Assembly: GCA_019787685.1 (NCBI GenBank) | Contig: JAHNUO010000008.1 | Coordinates: 372,001 to 436,000, forward strand | DNA length: 64,000 nt | Source of the DNA: Chiua virens | Lineage: Eukaryota > Basidiomycota > Agaricomycetes > Boletales > Boletaceae | Reading direction: 5' to 3' | In this document: positions 12,330 to 24,599 of the stretch, piece by piece | Position numbering within the stretch: the stretch's first letter is position 1 | Layout of the letters: each line of letters opens with the position of its first letter | The notes under the pieces: model-generated | Databases searched by the model: none | What the model saw: the letters and a program-made list of their open reading frames with translations, nothing else | What the model was told of the DNA's origin: nothing | Position numbers and translations under genes: made by a program

Positions 12330-12535
12330 CACCAACCTCGGAGTGAGTTGGAGAAAGGTAAAGATGCCATAGAACACTGACGTTTTCAAGATATTTTGGT
12401 ACGTGCTCACGTGCCCGAATAACATGGCCATGGCCATGGCCATATCAGAGTCTCCTTGTCGCCCGAAATGTCAGGATAACACCACATATGGTGCATACTA
12501 TGGCTATGGCCTAATACCTTTTAGGAAGCAACAGG

Positions 12536-13290
12536 TGTTACGATTCATGTTTTTCTTTCACTTTCACTTTACTTTCACTATGCTCAGTACTACAGGTACC
12601 TCCTATGTTCAATCCACAAGGCTTACCCTTGCTTTGGATTACTCAGCAAGGGCTTAACCCTTTGCCCCGTTTTACCTTTCTTTCTTCGATCCGATTATGC
12701 AACTCCAGCCCAACCCATTGTTCCATTGTTGCTTCCTTCCTTCCGTTTCCTGATCCGGTAGGGATCACCTTCACTTCCGCTGTCATTTGGACAGATTCCG
12801 TGTTTTACCTTTTACACTTTCCTCCATCCAGTGCTCCCGCCCCATACGACTCCTTTTGGCCCTTTGACTGTTCTGCTCTTCCTGGCCACCCCTTTTGGAC
12901 CATTGGTCTGTGCACGATTCTCATAGTATAAATACTGCACAGTGATACTCCTGTACCTCAGTCTTGATCTATGCAATCTAGCTAGTATCACTGCTTCTCT
13001 TCAGGCTTAACCTAAGCCACCCCTCGTTGCTGCGACCAACGTCCAGCACCTCAGTCCACCCTGATCACAAGGGGCAGTCTTTGGTCCTTTGGGTATAGAT
13101 TCCCAACAGGACGCTCTCAGCAACACCTGAGTTCTAACTCGTCTCACTGGTAGCAATCCGCTGACCAGTAACCCTCCTTGAACTCTTTCAGTGTGCCACA
13201 TATCAAGTGGTGGTTGTTTGAGTTATCGCAGCTGCTTGGTACTTAGCACTTTTGTGTCTACGCTAGGCCCTACCTGGGACTATCGTAACA
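12536..13290 (+). mobile_element. Solo LTR of the gypsy family
   Basis: A 755-bp sequence beginning TGTTACGATTC and ending CTATCGTAACA. It is the reverse complement of the LTRs of the gypsy element at 39421-47181. The flanking five bases are ACAGG and ACGGG, a target duplication with one transition. No internal region remains, as expected after LTR-LTR recombination. It lies between module genes 1 and 2. Confidence 0.85.
12924..12936 (+). promoter_or_regulatory. LTR TATA box
   Basis: AGTATAAATACTG, shared in the same relative place by all three LTRs of this family in the window; the probable transcription start of the retroelement lies just downstream. Confidence 0.5.
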
Positions 13291-13874
13291 ACGGGAAACA
13301 AGTTTTGATAATTGAGATCTAGTGCCGATTCCCAAGTGATGGTTCGAGACTACTTATAGTTGGCCACGGCCAAACCATGATGAATTTTTGTCATCCCAAA
13401 ATGGAAAGAGATGTCTTGGCATCGCTGTGGCACCACCCAACAACAGTCGTGGTCGGATATGATATGGCCATGGCTACGCTAAAGCCTCCTCCTTCTTGTC
13501 TGAAAATGGAAATGACTGTTTTAACATCATGTACGAAGTCAAATGTATAGCAGGAGATCCTGACCAGTGGAACGACTGAATACAATGAAAGTTCTCTGAC
13601 CATTTACCACGATTGAAGCGCTAGCTTAGAGATTATGTTGCCAGGATTATATTTCCAGCAAACTATCTCAGTAAAACGCAAAATACCTGCCTTACTATTC
13701 CTGAGGTCTCCCATACCGTCCACTGCACCGTTGACTATGGTTGTCCCTTTCAACAGGAAGAATCTTCCCACCAAGGTAGAGTGAATGATTTTTTTGTCAA
13801 CGAACAGAAAACCGGACAAACTTGCCACTTACGTGCTGGTAGCTTGTTGCGTGCAAGAATGGTAAGGCTCCTGA
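13291..13874. other. No recognisable gene
   Basis: Two minus-strand open frames of 70 and 74 codons occur here (13391-13603, 13604-13828). Neither shows a familiar motif nor a plausible partner exon. The spacing equals that between module genes 1 and 2 at the second locus only loosely. Confidence 0.4.
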
Positions 13875-13889
13875 CTGCCGTCTTATCCT

Positions 13890-14577
13890 GTGGTGCTGAA
13901 ATTCATCCTGCAAAGGATGGAACCCATGCTTTACAGAAAAATTAGTATCTCTTCCAAAGCACAAGCTGAGAGCCTCTTACTCTCCCTCGCAACAAAATTG
14001 AAGACAGTGCTATACTTGCATATTGGTGAGTTTGTCTCCCCTTGCACCATTGTAATGCTCCTCCACCACTGCCCCCGTTTACTCAGCTTCGCTCTGCATG
14101 TGGAATGTGGCAGGCTCAGTCAATTCTACAAGGTCCTCAATGCACTCAACAATCTTGCAGACCTGAAGTCCCTCTCGGTCGACCCTGCTCTTTTTTTTAA
14201 AACAGGATTTGTGCATCTCCCTGACACATCTGCCTTCTGTCGTGTTACACACCTGGATCTGATCATCAACTCAGCTTGGGGAATAATTGCTACTGGGCTT
14301 CAATATTTAAACCACTTGACATACTTGTCAATAACCTGGACAATGAGTCATGACACCACTCACGGCTTACTGGAATTCCTCCAATGTCAGACCCTGAAGG
14401 TGATTTTGCTGTAGCTAGATGAAATTGAATGTTATCCTAAGGCAATCAAGAATCTGCTGAAACAGAGATTAGATGATCCAAGAATAGTTCTGCTTGGCCA
14501 GTTAATGAAGCTGATGAGTGGCGGTTTCTGGCTGCGTGCAGAGCACGTAATTACCTGGTGCAAGGAGAACAACAGTA
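13890..14577 (+). pseudogene. F-box/LRR-like protein, copy 1 (module gene 2)
   Basis: Reads EPMLYRKISISSKAQAESLL, then leucine-rich turns (LLHHCPRLLSFALHV, LNALNNLADLKSLSVD, CRVTHLDLIIN, GLQYLNHLTYLSI, LLEFLQCQTLKVILL), then LDEIECYPKAIKNLL and GGFWLRAEHVITWCKENN before a GTAAGT donor at about 14578. The plan matches agaricomycete F-box proteins with degenerate LRRs, and the homologous copy at 37.7 kb has an N-terminal LPFELLREIILWL-like helix that I cannot find here. An in-frame TAG at 14412-14414 splits the LRR part from the C-terminal block. If functional, such proteins usually recruit substrates to SCF ubiquitin ligases; that role is family knowledge, not seen here. Confidence 0.6.
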
Positions 14578-14969
14578 AGTATCTACAATTACGCTTCCTG
14601 GACAAGACTAACCTTCACATTAGTTACCACCTTAGAGGACAATCAAATATCTTCATAATGACTGTGGGAAGCGTCAATCAACTCTGGCCACTGTGCTGTA
14701 CTTACTTAGACTTTTGTTGATGGTCACCGATTATTTGGTGCTATGATGAAAAGGATATCAGCACTATACAGCAGAGTTATTAGTACTGTATGAGAACAAA
14801 CTTTAGATTCAGTAACATACAACTTATTGACAACAGCAAGTCCGTGATCAAATGATCAGTCTGAATCAAGGTCAAGATTGAGCGGTCCGGGGCGAGGAGG
14901 GAGTCGAGAACAAGGTTGGGGTCAGGTGTCAATGTAGAATCTTAGACCGAGGGCGTAGCTTGATGAATC
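14578..14969. other. No recognisable gene
   Basis: About 390 bases after the F-box-like exon. One 71-codon frame spans the donor site. Nothing else is supportable. Confidence 0.4.
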
Positions 14970-16006
14970 ATGGTTCTCTCAGGAAGAAATGTTGTCTTTC
15001 AAACTCAGACACTCCGATACAGCTGTGCCAATGCTCTCCATTTAATTGTCGATGCAGTTATGCCGCAGTCAATATGTCATAGCATGCCTCTCAGTGACGA
15101 ACCCCATCTATCTGAATCTCATAGCCTGTCCCTCACCTCGTCAGTCAATTCAGTGAAGTCATCATCCCTACCTAGTCCAAAGGACCTTTTTGCCGCATCC
15201 CCCCAATCCAAGCTGGAATCCAAGTTCCCTCAGAATCACCATTACCCCTCCACTAGTCGTTCCTCTTCTCCCTCCTCTTCTCCTCCAAATGATTGTCGAA
15301 CCTCATCTCATTCCCATCCCCCATCGTCGACCACACAATGACACCACCCTTACCCCCCTGCGCTTCGCTATGCAGCTCAATCACTGGGAATAATGTCCCC
15401 TACCAATATTACGCTCGACAAGCTGGAGGAGGTACGTTGCATAATTGTGTATGCCGGTCAGCTATCTGACAATGCAATTAGAATAAAGAGGACTTCCTGA
15501 AAGCCCTTTCCAAAATGCCTGACACCATTTTACTGCCGGCACTTTGTGCAAAACAGGTGGATCATGACTGCCTCACCCTATGACTTGCGCTCACACAGGC
15601 AGAAGTGGAATCTTCAGAGCACCGTATGGTCTTTTTGACTAGCATACATGACTAGCATGCTGGAGCCCACACTGTGAGTAGAAAATACCTTAATATTCTT
15701 GAACAAATCCTCAGTCCTCGCCTTGTGGAAGACCTCGAAGACAGCAAATAATTTTATGCAAGCAACCATGCGGAACAGCTTACGGCATTGGCTGTTTCCA
15801 CAGTGCACTTGGCTCAAATGCAGGATGTGATCCTTCCGTGGGTTTCAGATTTATTTGAAATAGGCAGTTCTGGGGAACTCTGCAGATGCCATGAGGACAG
15901 GGTTTCCAGATATAGCAATTCAGAGGGGACATCTTCTGATGAGGGTATGGAGGATGGACTGCTGCTCTCGCCTCATTCGGCAGCATCAGGATCCCAGGTG
16001 GTGTAA
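14970..16006 (+). pseudogene. Unknown module gene 3, copy 1
   Basis: A serine/proline-rich lead (14970-15341) is followed by MSPTNITLDKLEE (ATG near 15392), a GT-AG intron, KEDFLKALSKMPDTILLPALCAKQ, a second short intron, AEVESSEHRMVFL, YLNILEQILSPRLVEDLEDSK, then after a TAA AVSTVHLAQMQDVILPWVSDL and an acidic serine-rich end. The core pattern (FL, six to eight residues, PD, IL, a lysine, an alanine, VE, ML) aligns by eye with the gene at 47.2-47.8 kb, which also has an intron just before the FL block. Function unknown. It is broken by the in-frame TAA and probably by frame changes near 15650. Confidence 0.45.
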
Positions 16007-16150
16007 TATGTTCTTGGACTGCTTAATCGTGTGTTGTTGTATTATGAATGTCATGTGGTGTGGTGTATGCTTGTTGTCTCCTTAGACTCTAAACTAATCT
16101 ATATATGCTTCGAATGATATTCTGTGTCGAGGTTCTACACTCGTCCAACC

Positions 16151-17758
16151 ATGGTTACCATGGTCGCTGATGACTTCAATGACACTGGCATCTATCCCCC
16201 GATGGATGTCAATACTCAACGGTTCCGTCAGACCCACAATGTTAATACCAAGTATTCCAATACTGACCCTTCATGGTCCCATCACCCCCACACTTCAGCG
16301 TTTGATCCAGGTGCTATCCATGGTGGATTACAGCTGCCACAAAGCTTTTCTGCATTCGCTCCCACCTACCATCAGTCTCCCCTTTTGTCCCACAACTCCT
16401 TTCTTGCTCACCGAGCAACCGATGCGAATTTTGGCACACTCGTTCCACATGCTACTCACGATGGATTGCAGCTGCAAAACCTTTCTGCGTTTGCTCTCAC
16501 CAACCATCAGTCTCTCCCTTCCTACCATCAGCCTCTCCCTTCATCCCACAACTCCTTTCTTGCTCACCAAACGATTGATGTGAACATTGATGCTTCTACT
16601 CAGTCCTTTTTCCATCATCAACCCGAATCAGAGTTAGATCCACTCACAAACAATCAACTCCCCCCTCAATTGATGAATCCTTTCCAAGATCAACCCAATG
16701 CCGCGATCCATCCCCCAATGGACAGCACACATCAGTCCTTCCATCCCTCCCGCGAGTCAGTTCCTGCGCACCACACGATTGACGTGAGTATCGAGGCACC
16801 AATGAACGCTCTCCAATTCTATATACCAAAACCAAAACCAACAACAGGAAAAAGGGTGCATTTGTTGTCAAGAATCTCCAGGTTAACAGGCTAAAATAAT
16901 TAAGGCATGTGAGCAGCCAGGCTCATACACAATTGGTTGTGCTGAGCCCACAGCAAGCCATACAAGGTTATCAGAGGCTACCTACGCACCTGACCCTGTG
17001 CCAAGCCTCGAGCCCACCTTGAGTGCTGTCAAGTTATCAAAGACGGCTACCACTGCGGTGATTGGGCGCGCCAGGAATGAAGTACTAAAGGGATTTGTCA
17101 ATAAAGTGGCGATTATGATGAAAAGTGGGAGAGGTCAACTGATCAAAGATGTGATGAGTGAGGGGATGAGGTCCCTAAGTTTGATTTCGCTTGTGCAGCC
17201 TCCCAGCTCATATTGGAAGGAGACTGCTTGCCCTATCAACGAAATTCTTCAAGAGTGGAAGAACTATATGGCATCACACATGAACTCCATGCTCAGGCTG
17301 CGCAAAAGTTTCAGCTTGGAAAGGCTAGTGACGAGCCACAAGCTGCGGTTGCATACCAAGCTAGTAAGGCAAACGAAGTCATCCATGGCTACGACCATTG
17401 ACACAATGGACTAGACCCTCTGTTATTCACTGCACCCTACTCTCACGATCTCGTGATCAAACAACTATTTGTTCACTCACCAGCATTGTGGGAGCATCTC
17501 GACTCAGCCAGACTTCACCCACCCCTCGACAATCTTTTTGCGCTGGGGGTAGCGGTGATCGCTGTGGCAGCTTGCGAGTACCTGGAAGGAAAATACCAAA
17601 AGAATGATGTCACACAAGTGCTATGGCGTGAAGATTATCATAACGCAGTGGAACTGATTAAGCAAATGCAAAACAATAAAGTACAAGACTTACAACTCAA
17701 TGAAATCCAAGAATGGATTTGGGCCCAGAGGGCCACCAAGCTTGAAGAGGTTCTGTAG
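16151..17758 (+). pseudogene. DUF6532-family protein, copy 1 (module gene 4)
   Basis: A Pro/His/Gln/Ser-rich N-terminal half (16151-16870) is followed by a C-terminal domain of the DUF6532 type: IGRARNEVLKGFVNKVA, LIKDVMSEGM, VEELYGITHELHAQAAQ, then LFTAPYSHDLVIKQLFVHSPALWEHL, PPLDNLFALGVAVIAVA and YLEGKYQ, ending at TAG near 17758. The 'hydrophobic-F-x-HP/HSPAL...FALGVAVIA' core is the part I recognise. The frame shifts once near 17200, and a TGA at 17399-17401 interrupts the domain. Function is unknown for the family. The second copy at 48.2-50.1 kb has the same two-part architecture. Its 3' neighbour at both loci is gene X with its inverted repeat. Confidence 0.65.
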
Positions 17759-17971
17759 TCAGCGGCACACATAGTTCTGGGGACAAATGTCGTGATGGGT
17801 AGCAATCCAAGTGATTCAACGTGGCTTAGATTTGTGTGGTCGTCATGATAGGTAAAGGCTAAATCAGGATCACATGAAGGAATCGGGAGTCTAAGAATGA
17901 ATGTACGAGTGTGCAGATGAGAGGGAGTGGGACAGGAGGGGAACCAGACACTTCAAAGAGCCTGCAACCTG

Positions 17972-18433
17972 ACATGTTGGGCGAAGTGTAGACTGTCGTA
18001 CTGTCGTGGTCAGTAGCGATCGATTTGGCATCCAGGCAGTTCATAGTAGCTTTAGCAACTTGTGAGATTTGATTTCAAAAACAAACTGGAAAAGAACTCA
18101 CAATCAATGACATGAGTTTGAGGCATATATTTTGAGAGAGTTGTCATGATGGGGGAAGATATAAAGGCTAAATCAGGATCACACAAAGAAATCAGGAACC
18201 TAAGGATGAATGTACAAGCATGCAGACAAGAGAGAATGGGACAGAAGGGGAACCAGATGCTTCAAAGAGCCTTCAACCCCACTGTCACTCGATTCAAGTT
18301 GGCGACAAGGCAGCCCTATGGACACAAAGTCCAGATGTGTTCTCTGTGTGACACAAAGTCAGGCCACAGACGGGATCGAGTGGCACAAAGCCAACTCAAG
18401 GGTATCCGAGTCCCGGATGTGTCGTCAAGAGGA
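17972..18433 (-). repeat. Left arm of the X inverted repeat, locus 1
   Basis: About 462 bp that mirrors 18983-19444 (position p pairs with 37416 minus p at several tested points). Arms look roughly 85-90% alike. The left arm also contains a direct duplication: 17838-17970 resembles 18143-18282. Confidence 0.8.
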
Positions 18434-18687
18434 AGCACAGGCATCGGTGTGAGGTCTTGATATCTGATAAAGAAGGATGAGGAGCCTGGAAGGCGATTGA
18501 TCAGGAATCTAGAACTGTCAACAATAATTGTCAATGTGCACCCATATGAGTAAATTTCAAATTCCATGATGCGCCAAGGCATGTTGGCACCAGGGTTCCC
18601 ACGGAAGGGCAGATTGATGACGGTGACAAGAATGGGTGGGCGCAAGCTTGATGGTGGTGGTGGCGGCGGCAACAATGACAACGACAA
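17972..18687 (-). pseudogene. Inverted 5' copy of gene X, locus 1
   Basis: The minus strand from ATG 18687 opens with a proline run, then LPFRGNPGANMPW, MEFEIYSYGCTL, VDSSRFLINRLPG, LPLDDTSGTRIPLSWLCATRS, EHIWTLCP and, further on, LDAKSIATDHDSTTVYTSPNM. This is the N-terminal quarter of gene X, which the plus-strand copy starting at 18983 lacks. The copy stops abruptly at about 17972, before the DCFQWPQ motif. Together, left and right pieces cover the gene once with a shared overlap in the hairpin arms. Confidence 0.65.
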
Positions 18688-18982
18688 GAAGGCTCGAGAA
18701 CATTGTTAGGAACGAGGGGAGGAGGGACATGGGAAGGATGGAATATGAGGGAGCGGACACAGTACACATCTGGCTGAGATCTCTTGATAGAGCACACAGG
18801 CCATGCTTACTAATGCGACATTCATAATTCAAACATTTTGGTACAAACCAACCTAAACTGTTAGATAACACCAAACAAATACTAATATACACTGCCACCA
18901 CTTTCCCTTCCAAATCCATGGCATACATTGACAAGATCTGCGATGCATTGCCAGTGAACGACTTCACTTTTCCCCCAAGACC

Positions 18983-19444
18983 TCACGCCGATGCATCTGG
19001 GACTTGGATACCCTTGAGTTGGCTTTGTGCCACTCGATCCCTTCTGTGGCCTGACTTTGCGTCACACAGAGAACGCATCTGGACTTTGTGTCCATAGGGC
19101 CACCTCATTGCCAACTTGAATCGAGCAACAGTGGGGTTGAAGGCTCTTTGAAGCATCTGGTTTCCCCCCTCCTGTCCCATTCCCTCTTGTCTGCATGCTT
19201 GTACGTTCATTCTTAGGTTCCCGATGTCTTCATGTGATCCTGATTTAGCCTTTATATCTTCCCCCATCATGACAACTCTCTCAAAATATACACCTCAAAC
19301 TTGTGTCATTGATTGTGAGTTCTTTTCCAGTTTGTTTTTGAAATCAAATCTCACAAGTTGCTAAAGCTACTATGAACTGCCTGGATGCCAAATCGATCGC
19401 TACCAACCACAACAGTACGACAGTCTACACCTTGCCCAACATGT
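18983..19444 (+). repeat. Right arm of the X inverted repeat, locus 1
   Basis: Reverse complement of 17972-18433. It begins the plus-strand copy of gene X at IPLSWLCATRS and ends just after SPNM-like sequence. The 549-bp spacer between the arms holds the unique N-terminus of the minus-strand copy. Confidence 0.8.
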
Positions 19445-21378
19445 CTTTCGTCCCCGAGCCTCACAACAGTGAAGAGGAGCTATGCACTTGAGTGGATGGA
19501 TGCTTTGGTACTGCAGACTGCTTCCAATGGCCACAAATGTACTGTGAAGACTACCATTACACCGTCTGTATCCATCATAAGGAAAGTTACCTGGCACCTG
19601 ATCTGCTGTCGTGGGCGTGGTATTGCCCCACTCTGGAAGACTTTGAGCCCCTTCCCAATGCTGCCTTTCAGGTCGGCAAACTGAAGCATGAAAAAGCGGC
19701 TGCCATTGCTTCATTGTATCAGATCATGGCTGCCCACTACAAGGAATGGAAGGACACACGTGGGGACAAGCAGGATATCGCAAGTAGGATGGTGCAATCT
19801 CTCAAACATGACGTCATGTTACTCTTCAACCATCCCCTTACATATCGCGACATCATCGTCTTCGTTTCCCAAGCTCAGTATTATTTCCTTGACACCTTGG
19901 TGTTCCTTGACTATGTCATGTATGTTCAACCTCGCATCACCTACCCTTCTGGTCCCCACCTTCCTGCTCGGTCCCACTGGATGGGCTGTTTCATGCAAGA
20001 GATGAAAATTTGTGACGATCTCTTTCACGCGGGTGTGCCAGTATGGCTGATCCGTGCTCGCCATACAATCACCTCTGACACCAACATTGAGAAGCACATC
20101 AAGTTTACGTTCCCCAACGATATCATCCATTGTATGTACTCTGAAGCCGGCAAACCCACATGACCTTTCGACGTTCTCTATCATGGGCAAGGAGGTTACA
20201 ATCATCACTTTCATACGTGATGCACCTACTCAAGTCCTGTCAATCATATTTCTACCCTGTCCAACTCCTCCCCCTCTCAGGTCTCACAATTGGGCAAAGT
20301 GCTCACTCAAGCTCAATCGAAAAGAGCAGAGCAAAAGAAGTGCTCTCAACTACAGTCAGCTCAACCCCAGTCAAGTAAGTAGTACCTATTGACATTATTC
20401 ATATGATGTAGGCTAACCCGCTAGAAAGGCACAGGCTCTGCAGGTTGTGATAAGTGGGTAGAATTGCCCTCCCTCGACATGCTGCTATCCTTCAGTGTCT
20501 GGGGAAATGCAATGAAACATGTGGACAGAGAGCCATCCAGGGTGAGGAAGGGCTTGGTAGATCCGGGATATTGCATTCCAGAACCTGCCTTACTCATCTC
20601 ACCGGAGTCCCCAGAATGCCATCAACACTTTATGACGAATTGGCTCGCAGTTCATCCTATGTGGATCAGTCGCCTTGATCACGACCCTCCCGCCTGGTTC
20701 CCTTCTTCCCAACAGTGGAGGGATGTTTTACATGGTGTGCCCTTCAGGGAAGATCTCCAGGCTGCAGTCACAAACAGCAAAACTCCTGCTTCTGCCAAGG
20801 GTCGTAAGCTGGCCGCACTGGAAATCTTTGGTGACGACGTCACCACTCTAACTCAGGGTTCAACCCTTGCGCCAACGAATGTGGTAGAATGGCATGGCAA
20901 ATCCATTCCAATTGCTTCGCTAATGAATCCCCCACCCTGCCTCATCAAGGCGATCTTATGGGAGATATGTGAGATTGGTTGGCAATATGAGCTATGCGTG
21001 CTTGATCAGGTCCTCAACCCTCGCCTGTGGGCTGAACATCATGCAGAATGGCTTGGTTTTCTGCACGGCATATTTCCAGGAAGTACTGGCCTCATGCTGT
21101 GGTCAGAGGCTTTGCTGTCCAAGCCAGGCGATCTCAGGTTGACAGACCATTTTGCTGACAATGAATGGGTCCTTCATTCATTTTGTCTCCTCCTCTCCAC
21201 CTGGCCAGATTCGCACCCATCGTTTTCATCCTTTCGTTTAAGGCAAGAATCCAAGTTTGTGGATGCCCATGAAATCATGTCTCAGGCCTGTTGTTTTTAT
21301 ATTCAAACCTTCTTTGATCATTTTGGCCATTCTCCTCTCCTTCCCCATCATTTTCCCTTTGACTACCACGAGCTATAG
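18983..21378 (+). pseudogene. Gene X, locus 1 (module gene 5): large agaricomycete protein of unknown function
   Basis: Blocks in order: IPLSWLCATRS; MSFVPEPHNSEEE (~19440); CFGTADCFQWPQMYCED (~19510); DFEPLPNAAFQVGKL; MVQSLKHDVMLL; LTYRDIIVFVSQAQYYFLD; HWMGCFMQEMKICDDLFHAGVPVWLIRA (~20020); PFDVLYHGQGGYN; then, after introns, FWGNAMKHVDREPS-like sequence, YCIPEPALL, TNWLAVHPMWISRLDHDPP, ALEIFGDDVT, LMLWSEALL, CFYIQTFFDHFGHSP and TAG near 21378. The order equals gene X at 53.5-56.2 kb. TGA codons at 19489-19491 and 20161-20163 fall where arginine is likely. I recall many similar anonymous proteins in Laccaria- and Pisolithus-like genomes but know no function. The first ~90 residues are missing from this strand. 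Confidence 0.65.
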
Positions 21379-21829
21379 TTGCAATTGGCCTGATGTAATG
21401 TTTAAATTTCTCTTTTGTCATTAATGTCAATTGATGTGTCACCATTTCATTCTTGACCTCACAACACCTGCTCCGTTCAGCGTCATTATGTTGCGAACCC
21501 CCCAGATTGTAGGTCTCACTCAGCTCAAACTGTAACTTCTGTCAGGCAGCCACTTTGGACCTTGCTTGTGGTGGATCATGCGCTGAGTGCTTACCCTTTG
21601 ATTCTCAACAAAAAACTCAACTTTTCATTGAATCATTGCATTGCCCTCTGACCTAGACCCTCAATGCCTTGTTTTCTCAATGTTTTCTAACATCACGGTA
21701 TTTGGTTCTCCGCCACTAATCCCACCCACTCACCCACTCCCATTGACACTTTGCTACCGCCCACCAAGTTTGAATTTACTCTCAATGTCTCACATTTCCA
21801 TAGTTACCTGAGCACACAGATTACCACTG
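21379..21829. other. Spacer between gene X and Plavaka element B
   Basis: No gene seen. It should contain the 5' end of element B, but I could not match a terminal repeat with the sequence after 32491. Confidence 0.4.
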
Positions 21830-24155
21830 ATGCCTGGTTTTAGGTGCCATCCAGATTGTCCTCGTATGCTTCTATCCCACAGGGGTCTGACCCAGCATCG
21901 TTCTACCTGTGACGTCTACAGTCCTGCACAGGCTGAGCGAATTGGACGTGCAAGCTCAACCTTTTTGATTACGGAGGAGCCTCCCAACAAGCAGGTCAGA
22001 ACCAGCAGCAATGAGGTATGTGTATCTTGAATCCTTAGAATGATTGCCTGAATCACTTACATGGGCTTATATGGATTCTAGGGTGATGAGTGAATAAATC
22101 CTCCGGGAGCCTTGAGTATCGGTCCTTTGGGGTTGGTCACTGAGGTAAGGCCTTAACTATCGTTGAACTTTTCCCACCGCTCAAACCAATACTTCTTTAG
22201 GGCACTTTGGGTCAGCAATCAGGTGCCTGTAATACCCCAGCACCCACACAGCCCACACCCAACACACCTGCCCAGTCTTCTTTACAGCCAACATCCGGCA
22301 CCTCCATCTTCACAAAGCCTGAATCCCAGCCCTCTCTCCCTCATAATCGATGACAACCTGCAAGGTTTCAAGATTTACTCCCCGAGCCGCCATTGCCTGT
22401 GGTCGACCCTCCCCTGGCAACCACTTCCTTCATCCCATGTGTCCTTTTGCACGTGTGGGATTCCTTCATCACACAATTCAACAAGTTTGGCATTGCGTGT
22501 TCATATCGCCATCGCCCATCCTACGATCCTGAGTCTTTTCTCTCCGTGAAAGAGTTGTCTCAGCCTAACCAGTCCACTCTCACTAACTCTGCAGAGCAAT
22601 TGCATGCTGATTACTCCCCCCCTTGGCCATGGCCCAACATCTCTACTTGGCGAATCATGACATGGAAAAACACCGGGAGTACTCAGAAATCTGATTCAGA
22701 AGTTACACAATTGGTCCACGAGGTCATCCAAGCCCCAGACTTCAACATCCAGGAATTGTCAGGGTTTGACGCCTCCAGAGAGACATCTTGCTTCCACGCT
22801 GCCGAGAGGGATATTCCACCAGAAGATGTATTCGGAATCGACAGATGGAAATGCACGTCAGTCAACATATCAGTCCCTACAAGAGAAAAGAAGGAGGAAG
22901 GAAATGGGGTAATGTTCTGCATGGACGGTCTTTGCTACAGATCAATCCTGGATGTCATGCGAGCAGTATTCACAGAGGCATCATCCAAGAACTTTCACCT
23001 CACCCCATTCAAAAGAATTTGGAAATCTCTGGTTACCGGTCGCCAGCAGTGTGTTTACGACAAGTTGTATGCCTCAGATGCCTGGAACCAAGCCCATGAC
23101 AAAATAATGAAGCAGCGAAGAGACGACGGCTGCAAGTTGGAAAGAGTAGTTGCAGGGTTAATGTTCTGGTCGGATTCGACTCAACTCGCACAGTTTGGGC
23201 ATGCGTCTGCATGGCCCATTTATCTCTTCTTTGGAAACCTCTCTAAATATGTTTGGTCCAACCCTGAATCAGGATGTTGTCATCCGATTGCGTTCATCCC
23301 TTCTGTGGGTTGATTTTTTTCTCTCTTGCCATGCTCTCGAAGTCTCACCGTAACTTTTAGCTTCCAGAGTCCATCAAAAAGGTTTTATCCTCGTTTTCTG
23401 GCAAAAAACATAACCACGACCTTCTTGTTCATTGCAAACAAGAACTTATCCATGCGATCTGGATGTTACTACTCGACGACAACTTCGTCAAAGCTTACAA
23501 GAATGGAATCATCGTCAAATGCTTCAATGGTATTACCAGGAGAGTGTATCCTAGGATATTTACTTACTCAGCCGACTATCCAGAAAAGTGAGTGAATTGT
23601 ATGCGCTTGCTCATATGAAACTGATTAATCGAAGAGTACTCCTCGCTACCATCCAGGACAAAGGCTACTGCCCTTGTCCATGCTGCCTCATCCCCAAATC
23701 AAAGTTCCATTGCACCAGATTCCTCAGAGACGTCACTGCAAGATTTGCTCAGGCAAGAACATACATGGTAGATAAGATCAACCAAGCACGACAGGCGATC
23801 TACATACTTGGCCAGCCATTGAAGAGCACAGTTGTGGAAACACTCCTCAAGGACCAATCCTTAGTTCCAACTTTGGTAAGCATCCTCTTTGGCTTTTGGG
23901 TGTAACCCCTCTAACCCTCTCAGAATTCTTTTTGCAAGCGACTCTCACCCTCAGGATTTAAATTGTACCCAATTCTAGTTGTAGATCTACTCCATGAAGT
24001 CAAGCTTGGTCTTTTCAAGTCAGTTCTCAAGCACCTACTCTGATTGATCTATGCCGTCGATCCACATGAAATCGACACATTCAATGAACGGTATGTTTGA
24101 CATCCTTCCAAGGGCAATGTAATTACTGACTGATGGTCTGATAGATTCACGAAAA
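21830..24155 (+). pseudogene. Plavaka transposase, element B, 5' part
   Basis: ATG 21830 opens a C2H2-type finger (FRCHPDCPRMLLSHRGLTQH). After introns come SDSEVTQLVHEVIQAPDF, ASRETSCFHAAE, WKCTSVNISVPTREK, MDGLCYRSILDVMRAVF, FHLTPFKRIWK, LERVVAGLMFWSDSTQLAQFGHA, WPIYLFFGNLSKYVW, IHAIWMLLLDDNFVKAYKNG, RRVYPRIFTYSADYPEK, LLATIQDKGYCPCPCCLIPKSK, and LVVDLLHEVKLGLFKSVLKHLL. This is the classic Plavaka core: the LMFWSD and YLFFGNLSKY blocks are diagnostic. TGA at 24041-24043 follows KHLL where the family has arginine. The exon NERFTKI is cut at 24157 by element C; the missing remainder resumes at 30598. Confidence 0.85.
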
Positions 24156-24157
24156 TA

Positions 24158-24360
24158 CATCAGCAATATGTCACCTCTACTGTGGCATCTGTAGGGACTG
24201 TGGACAGACCTGACAGTCTGACAGTTGTCACAGTAAAGTGACTGTGCACAGACATGTCATTTATGTGTACAGACCGCACTGCCTGTACACAGTCCGTACA
24301 CAGACAAAAAAAGTCCTTTTACAGTCGTACACAGTGAGAACACAGTCCAATGGATTCAGA
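24158..24360. repeat. Element C left terminal and subterminal repeats
   Basis: The terminal inverted repeat (first ~28 bp) is followed by a dense array of short motifs in both orientations: ACTGTGGACAGACC, GACAGTCTGACAG, ACTGTGCACAGAC, GTACACAGTC, GTACACAGACA. Such arrays bind transposase in CACTA-like elements. Confidence 0.75.
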
Positions 24361-24599
24361 TGCGACAGTAGGAAACAGGGTATCAGGGCCAGACCTCTAT
24401 CTCAGCAAGCTCCTTTCTAGCTCTCTCACCCGCCATAAATCATGCCGCTTTGCTGCCCCACACTGTCCAATAATTAGAAATCAGCAAGTCAGAGTGAGAG
24501 TTATTGGAATGCTTGCCTTCACCATCTGCCTCAGCCTCGATATCAGAGGATATTGTAATTAATGCCCGGTCATTGTCCTTGTCGACATCGCCTGCTGCT

